Shown here: one piece after another, positions 59,076 through 64,000 of the stretch | Layout of the letters: the number at the start of each line of letters is the position of its first letter | How positions within the stretch are numbered: position 1 is the stretch's first letter | Origin: Corynebacterium pseudogenitalium | GTDB taxonomy: Bacteria > Actinomycetota > Actinomycetes > Mycobacteriales > Mycobacteriaceae | Length of the DNA: 64,000 bases | Assembly (NCBI RefSeq): GCF_024453815.1 | Contig: NZ_CP072934.1 | Span: forward strand, 62,001 to 126,000 | Reading direction: 5' to 3' | Made by a program: the position numbers and the translations under genes | The notes under the pieces: generated by a model | Seen by the model: only the letters and a program-made list of their open reading frames with translations | What the model was told of the DNA's origin: nothing | The model's database searches: none

Positions 59076-59960
59076 CTAGCGGTGGTTGGCGATCCAGTTC
59101 GCAGCCTCATGCTGCTGCGCCAGCGTGTAGGACCCGTGCGCACCGATCGAGTGGATGATGCTGCTCGTGCGGCCGTCGTTCGCGCGCGCGATGTCAATCA
59201 CCCAGCGGGGCATCCCGCCGCTGCTCAGGTTGACGTCCATCGCAGGGTCGACGATCTCGCGCTGATTCTCCGTCGGGGAGCACACGATGTCGCCGGTGTT
59301 GCAGATCTCCAGCACGCGCTCACCGAGGTCGCCATAGCCGCCCTCAAGCTCACCGAGCGCGCCGCGCACGTGTGGCGACGTTCCCGCAGACATCACCGCA
59401 CCGTTCCCGCCCTGGTAGGGGCTGGAAAACAGGGCAGCCGAGGCGACGCGCTCCTTCGCGATAGGGCCACGGTCATGCGCAATGTTATTCAGCATCCGCG
59501 ACACAATATCCGCGCCGAGGGAGTAGCCGGTGAAGCTGAAGCGCGCGTTCGGGCAGGCGTTTGCGATGCCCGCGACGGCCTTCTTCGTCTCCGCGTAGCC
59601 ACGATTCGACGCCGTCTGGTACTGCGTGGTGGCGAACGGCGCGGCGTCGTACGCGATCCACAGCGGCTGAATCTGCCCACCCGTATACAGCTGGGTAAGC
59701 ACGCCCGTGAGCCACACGTTCCCGCCGTGCGGCAGGTTGCGCGGTAGCCCCGGCATCGTATTGACGCCACCCGGCACCGCGATCAGGTACTCCGACTTGC
59801 AGCCCTGGGACTTCAGCAGGCTCGGCAGCCGGAACGACGGTGCGATCGGCGCCGGCAGCTGCAGCTGCTGCGCAGACGCCGGAGCCGCCGCACCAACCGC
59901 GACAAGGGCGGCGGTAGCGGCGGCAACAAGAACGGAGCGGAGGGATGCGAAAGCGCGCAT
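59076..59960 (-). CDS. Secreted cutinase-family esterase
   Basis: This 294-residue exported esterase has a signal peptide (SLRSVLVAAATAALVAVGAAAPASA). The catalytic triad is Ser147 in GYSLGAD, Asp in CNTGDIVCSP and His in GAHGSY, with paired cysteines as in cutinases. In Corynebacteriales such proteins act on lipid esters in or near the mycolate envelope. It follows the emb gene on the same strand (18 bp) as part of the envelope cluster. Confidence 0.9.
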   Translation of the reverse strand: MRAFASLRSVLVAAATAALVAVGAAAPASAQQLQLPAPIAPSFRLPSLLKSQGCKSEYLIAVPGGVNTMPGLPRNLPHGGNVWLTGVLTQLYTGGQIQPLWIAYDAAPFATTQYQTASNRGYAETKKAVAGIANACPNARFSFTGYSLGADIVSRMLNNIAHDRGPIAKERVASAALFSSPYQGGNGAVMSAGTSPHVRGALGELEGGYGDLGERVLEICNTGDIVCSPTENQREIVDPAMDVNLSSGGMPRWVIDIARANDGRTSSIIHSIGAHGSYTLAQQHEAANWIANHR

Positions 59961-59978
59961 GGCGCCTCATCTTAGCTG

Positions 59979-62900
59979 TTAGACCTCCCGAATCTTCATC
60001 GGGCCTGGGGTCCACCACCCTGAACGGGTGACCTCTTCGAGCTGGATCTCAGCAAGCGCTGGTACCTCACCGATGGAGTTCGTGCGCAGCTGGTAGCGGG
60101 ACAGGGAACCCCAGTCGCGCTGCCAGTCGCCCTTCATGTACCCCGGCACCTGGTAGGAGTAGTTCACGGCCTCCGCGGTGGACAGCGCACCGCCGCCCAG
60201 GAAGTCCATGAAGCCGGACAGCTGCTGCTTACCCGGTGCGTCAGGCATGATGCGGAACTCCGGGATCTCGGTCACGCCAGCGAAGTGGTTGAACGTGCGC
60301 TGGCACGGGTACTGGAAGGCCACCGACCAGTCGAGCAGGCCCGGGGTGTCCGAGTCGAACATCTTGTTCAGCGGCTGCAGCGTCGGGTTGCGCAGCGGGG
60401 TGACGGCCATCCAGTCGTCTTCCGCAAGGGAGGCGTCCTCGGCGACGAGGCGCACCACGTTTGCCTCCTCGGGCAGGTCCGCGATGGGGTAGCGCAGGTT
60501 GCGCCACTTCGGCGTCGGCCCCTGGTCCAGCATTTCTGCCTCGCCCAGGGTCTTTATTGAGCCGTCGTCGCTGCGCACGCCGTACTCCAGCACCAGCTCG
60601 GCACCTTCCTTTTCGACGCCATTAATGTCGTGGTGCGCGATCTTGCCAGCCACGGACGTGACCAGCAGGGGGGCGTCGTCACGCTTCTGTGGCAGTTCGA
60701 ACCAGGTGGTTTCCAGGTAGGCCGTGCGCGTCGCGCGCTCGTCGTATGTGCCCAGCAGCGGGATGCGGTTGAAGTCCAGGTTGAACGGCAGGCGCACCGT
60801 CGACCCGTTGACACCGCGCAGCGTGAACGGGCGGTTGCCCTCGACGCTGCGTGCATCCGAGGAGAGCTCAGGCTCCTCGTTTGCATCGGACTGGACGGTC
60901 TCGATGGCGGTGTCGTCGCCCGATTTCGTATCCGTGGTGTCGGCGTTGTCGTCCGCGATCGTGGCAGGCACGCCGTCCGGGTGGAACGCGCGGTTCACGC
61001 CGGAGTCCAGCGAGCGGCCCAGCGGCACCCCGTCGACGGGGGTGAGGAAGGAATCGTTCGTGTCGGTCTCCAGCAAGATCTCGCTGCCGAGGGCGCAGAT
61101 GTCACCCTTGAACGTCTTCACGTTGCCCATGCCCACCGAGTAGTTCGGAGTCTGTTCCGCGAACGCCTTCACAAAGGTCAGGCAGGAAAACGCCACCATG
61201 AGTACCGCGGCGACGGCGATCGGCGCGGCCATCACGCCCGCCCAGCGCGACGCCGCCGCGCGCTCCCGCACAGAATCAGGGCGCGGCCGCAGCCACTGGA
61301 CGACGCCCACCAAGGCAATCACCAGCGTAATTCCGAGCAAAACAGTGTTCGCCTCGATGCCCTTCACCTGTGGGTTCTTGTCCCACCACGGCACGCCGAA
61401 GGAGGACACGTACCACCAGGCGTTCCAGCCCGCCAGGCTCAGGGAGACAAGGAAGAGCACCGCTGCGATCGCGAACGAACGGTTGCGCGCCGACTGCAGC
61501 GCAAAGTGAGACAGCACCACCGCGCCGAGTGCTGCGACCACACCGCCGATACCCGCGTAAATACCGAAGTGGTGCGTCCACTTCGTCGGGGTGAACATCA
61601 GGAAGAACGTGGACAGCCCGATGATCAGCATCAGGCGCTGCGTCGGCTTCGCAGGCGTGCCTGGGATCGCGCCGTGGCGTGCCATCGAGAACAGGATGAG
61701 GACTACGCAGAAGGCGAAGACCAGCATCGGGAAGCGGCGCGACAGCGAGCCGTCGACAGCTTCCTGGAACAGCGTGCCGTAGCGCACCCACTCCGAGTAC
61801 CAGGACAGCGCCGGGCCGACCTCGCCGCGCACCTTGGTGGCCTCCAATACGGTCGCCAGGGTCTGGTCCTTGAACACCGGCACCATCACGGCGAAGCCCG
61901 CCGCCAGAAACGCCGCTATGTACGCGATGCCCGGGGCAATCGCGCGTCGCTTGTTCATGATGCGGAACACCTCAGGCAGGCAGATCAGGAACACGCCCAC
62001 CGCCGCCAGACCCGTCGGGCCACAGGCCAGCGTGAACGCCGCCACCACCGTGCCCAGCGCCGCCGGGGCCAGTCGCTTCGTGGCGATCGTGCGCTCAAAC
62101 AGCGCCCACGTCAGCGTCAACCCCATCGCGATAATCGGCTCCGGGCGGGTGCCGTTGTTGTACGGCAGCCAGAACGCCAGGAACACGAACGCGGCAGTCC
62201 AGTACGCCATCCGGCGGTCCGCGATGACCGCGCCGAAGCGCGGCAGCAGCTCACGCGAAATCAGCCACCACACCAAGATGGCGGCCAGCAGCGTCGGCAG
62301 GCGCATCCACATCGACGCCGTCGTCACCTTCGCCAACAACGCCAACACGTCATAGAACGGGGAACCGAACGGCGCCTCGGGCACGCCGTACCAGCGGTAA
62401 TAGTTCGCCATGTAGTCCGAGTCGTTCGAGACCCGCGCCATCGTCAGCAGGAAGCCGTCATCCGAGGTGTTCGCGCCGAACACATGCCAGAACCCCAGCA
62501 CCGCCAGCACCACCGCGTCCAGCGGCTTGAACGTGCGCCAACGACGGTTGAACAGCGGGATACGACGCCCATCCAGCTGATCCAGGCGCCACAGCCCCCA
62601 CAGGCTCACCGCCATCGCGGCCAGCCCCAGCCACATCGCCAGCGACTTCACCAGGGTCGGGCTGGACGTAAAGCGAGAGTTGATCTCGATGTTGGCGGCG
62701 AGCCCGGCGTCAATAAGCTGCGCCGACGACTCCTCCTTCAGCTCCGAGTACAACCCACTGAGCTGCGGGCGATAATCATCCTCGAGGACCTCCTCGAAGC
62801 TGGTGCCCGGCACCGAAATTTCCGCCTGCTCATCCGTGATGTGCACCCGCAGCTGCTTGTCCGGGCCGATACCCGCCAGCTCGCCGGGGCTCAACTCGAA

Positions 62901-63320
62901 GAGCACCTTATTAATCGAGCTGACCACCAACCCGCCATCCGGCGCGGACACAAACATGCCACGGTCGGTCGCCTCCTCCGAGGACGCAGGCAGCGTCGAC
63001 ACAATGATGTTCTGGCCTTCACGCAGGTGACGCGTCGCCTCCAGCGGCACCGTCATGTCAATCTCCTGCGGCGCCAGCGAAATCAGCGGGGCATTCACCG
63101 ACCCCACCGAGCCGCCTTGCGGCCACTGCACTGACGACTGCACCTGCGTCACAGGCAGCAGCGGCGTCAGCAGCAGCAACACGAAGGCGATGAAGCCGGA
63201 CACGACGGTCGCAGCCACCAGCTGGCGCGGGGCGCGCCGAGGTTGTTGCGCGCCGGGCGTGCTCGCCGCACTCTGTGGGTTCGCAGGGTTCACGGGATTC
63301 ACGGATGTCTCAGTTGTCAC
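59979..63320 (-). CDS. emb: Arabinosyltransferase Emb (EmbC-type)
   Basis: This 1113-residue membrane enzyme is a GT-C arabinosyltransferase that extends arabinan chains of arabinogalactan or lipoarabinomannan from decaprenyl-phosphoarabinose. It has an N-terminal helix, a periplasmic domain, about eleven more helices with the catalytic DD in ANTSDDGFLL, and a C-terminal carbohydrate-binding region (SVAFQYPCQRTFNHF). The target of ethambutol in mycobacteria is this family. The start is GTG at 63320. It lies 11 bp after the aftA stop. Confidence 0.94.
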   Translation of the reverse strand: MTTETSVNPVNPANPQSAASTPGAQQPRRAPRQLVAATVVSGFIAFVLLLLTPLLPVTQVQSSVQWPQGGSVGSVNAPLISLAPQEIDMTVPLEATRHLREGQNIIVSTLPASSEEATDRGMFVSAPDGGLVVSSINKVLFELSPGELAGIGPDKQLRVHITDEQAEISVPGTSFEEVLEDDYRPQLSGLYSELKEESSAQLIDAGLAANIEINSRFTSSPTLVKSLAMWLGLAAMAVSLWGLWRLDQLDGRRIPLFNRRWRTFKPLDAVVLAVLGFWHVFGANTSDDGFLLTMARVSNDSDYMANYYRWYGVPEAPFGSPFYDVLALLAKVTTASMWMRLPTLLAAILVWWLISRELLPRFGAVIADRRMAYWTAAFVFLAFWLPYNNGTRPEPIIAMGLTLTWALFERTIATKRLAPAALGTVVAAFTLACGPTGLAAVGVFLICLPEVFRIMNKRRAIAPGIAYIAAFLAAGFAVMVPVFKDQTLATVLEATKVRGEVGPALSWYSEWVRYGTLFQEAVDGSLSRRFPMLVFAFCVVLILFSMARHGAIPGTPAKPTQRLMLIIGLSTFFLMFTPTKWTHHFGIYAGIGGVVAALGAVVLSHFALQSARNRSFAIAAVLFLVSLSLAGWNAWWYVSSFGVPWWDKNPQVKGIEANTVLLGITLVIALVGVVQWLRPRPDSVRERAAASRWAGVMAAPIAVAAVLMVAFSCLTFVKAFAEQTPNYSVGMGNVKTFKGDICALGSEILLETDTNDSFLTPVDGVPLGRSLDSGVNRAFHPDGVPATIADDNADTTDTKSGDDTAIETVQSDANEEPELSSDARSVEGNRPFTLRGVNGSTVRLPFNLDFNRIPLLGTYDERATRTAYLETTWFELPQKRDDAPLLVTSVAGKIAHHDINGVEKEGAELVLEYGVRSDDGSIKTLGEAEMLDQGPTPKWRNLRYPIADLPEEANVVRLVAEDASLAEDDWMAVTPLRNPTLQPLNKMFDSDTPGLLDWSVAFQYPCQRTFNHFAGVTEIPEFRIMPDAPGKQQLSGFMDFLGGGALSTAEAVNYSYQVPGYMKGDWQRDWGSLSRYQLRTNSIGEVPALAEIQLEEVTRSGWWTPGPMKIREV

Positions 63321-63331
63321 AGGGGCATACT

Positions 63332-64000
63332 CTACTTCTCAGGCGTGGCGGCATTGCGAACCACCACGACAAACGGACCAATCTGCTTCGCGTCCCACGT
63401 CTCGCGGGGGAACGCCTTCGGGTTAAAGAACAGGCCTTCGTAGCGCACGTTCGGCTCGCTCGGGAAGATGTTGTGGCCGATGTGCGTCTTCCACGCCGTA
63501 TCCCGGTTCTCGGTGGCGTCCTCGCGCAGGTCATCGCTCATGGTTCCGCGGAAAATGAACGCCTGCGGCGCTGTCCACTTCGTGTCCTGCATGGCTGCGT
63601 CGAGCTTCTCGGGGGCGTCGAAGGAGAGCTTCGCCCACTGCGAAAGTGCCTCGTTGCGCAGGTGGAACTCCCCAAGCGGGTTAGCGTAATGGCTGGTGAA
63701 CGCGTTGAAGCCGTGGTAGGGCTTGAACGCCATGAAGTTGATTTCATCCGTGTACACCACGGTCTCCCCAGGGGTGTAACCGTGGGACTGGATGAACTCG
63801 TCGATCTCGCCGTAGTAGCGGCCCGGGTCCGGCGGGAAGCGGTCGGCGCGCTCGCCGAAGCCGTCCGTATCCGAGTACGCCTGGTCAATGTGCGCCTCGT
63901 TGAGTGCCGGGATGCGCTGCACGAACGAGAGCGTGCCCGCAGCCACCACGATGATGAGCACCGCGGTGATCACGCGCTGCGTGCGCTCCTTGAAGTGGCC
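63332..64000 (-). CDS. aftA: Arabinofuranosyltransferase AftA (3' part, cut by window edge)
   Basis: The C-terminal 222 residues of an AftA-like GT-C enzyme are present; the frame stays open to base 64000 (reading GHFKERTQRV before ITAVLI). AftA adds the first arabinose to galactan in the arabinogalactan of Corynebacteriales. The visible part contains the last transmembrane helix and the periplasmic domain (VVYTDEINFMAFKPYHGFNAFTSHYANPLGEF). Being directly upstream of emb supports the call. Confidence 0.9.
   Translation of the reverse strand, partial: GHFKERTQRVITAVLIIVVAAGTLSFVQRIPALNEAHIDQAYSDTDGFGERADRFPPDPGRYYGEIDEFIQSHGYTPGETVVYTDEINFMAFKPYHGFNAFTSHYANPLGEFHLRNEALSQWAKLSFDAPEKLDAAMQDTKWTAPQAFIFRGTMSDDLREDATENRDTAWKTHIGHNIFPSEPNVRYEGLFFNPKAFPRETWDAKQIGPFVVVVRNAATPEK

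Noticed and set aside
60630..63134. 834-codon open frame on the plus strand
   Set aside because: It is antisense to emb, rich in Arg, His and Gln, and has no recognisable domain.

Overview
The window looks like a chromosomal segment of a Corynebacterium or close relative. Three things point there: the operon fhaA-fhaB-ppp-rodA-pbpA-pknA-pknB (1-8084), the adjacent cell-wall arabinosyltransferase genes aftA and emb plus a cutinase (59076-64000), and the high-GC coding style. All functions below are read from sequence motifs and remembered family knowledge; no search was run.

Layout. 1-8084 (minus strand): growth and division signalling operon with two FHA proteins, a PP2C phosphatase, a SEDS protein, a class B PBP and two Ser/Thr kinases (PknB cut by the window edge). 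8204-8345: tRNA-Leu(CAG) with promoter and terminator. 8371-8559: a composite intergenic repeat. 8601-12856: flavin monooxygenase, a small membrane protein, an S66 carboxypeptidase and an MFS exporter. 12857-19718: a nitrogen-oxide module with a multi-pass membrane protein, a copper nitrite reductase-like protein with an extra cupredoxin domain, two tandem SufR-like Cys-containing regulators and a flavohaemoglobin. An Abi/HEPN-type defence gene is inserted between the reductase and the regulators, and an XRE regulator/membrane protein pair follows. 19719-21706: a glutaminase fused to STAS and SRPBCC domains, preceded by a broken copy of its own 5' end and two perfect palindromes. 22021-29717: an aromatic-compound catabolic block, with an MhpA-type hydroxylase and a YczE-like membrane protein on the plus strand facing a five-gene minus-strand operon (Rieske dioxygenase alpha and beta subunits, extradiol-type VOC protein, ABM protein, MHS transporter).

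30079-48875: a long Thr/Ser/Glu-repeat envelope protein, several TetR and ROK regulators, a GH13 enzyme, M20 and DUF885 hydrolases, and transporters of the DAACS, AbrB, TSUP and APC families, ending with an HrpB-type helicase and an acetyltransferase. 49435-53547: a gene-poor, mobile-DNA-rich region with a likely structured RNA, small inverted-repeat elements, a foreign-looking SHOCT gene, a truncated ISL3 transposase and a frameshifted IS256 transposase; related inverted repeats mark its two sides. 53548-59031: SDR, YbjQ, S4 and VOC proteins, a beta-lactamase-fold protein, an unrecognised protein and an M13 peptidase.

The most interesting points are the glutaminase-STAS-SRPBCC fusion with its duplicated upstream fragment and palindromes; the tandem SufR-like regulators whose cluster promoters share the word AATAAAYAYGG; the HEPN gene wedged into that cluster; two intergenic repeat families that occur side by side at two loci; and the candidate RNA at about 49725-49950. 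Many genes here start 6-8 nt after a -10-like hexamer and lack a ribosome binding site, which suggests leaderless mRNAs.
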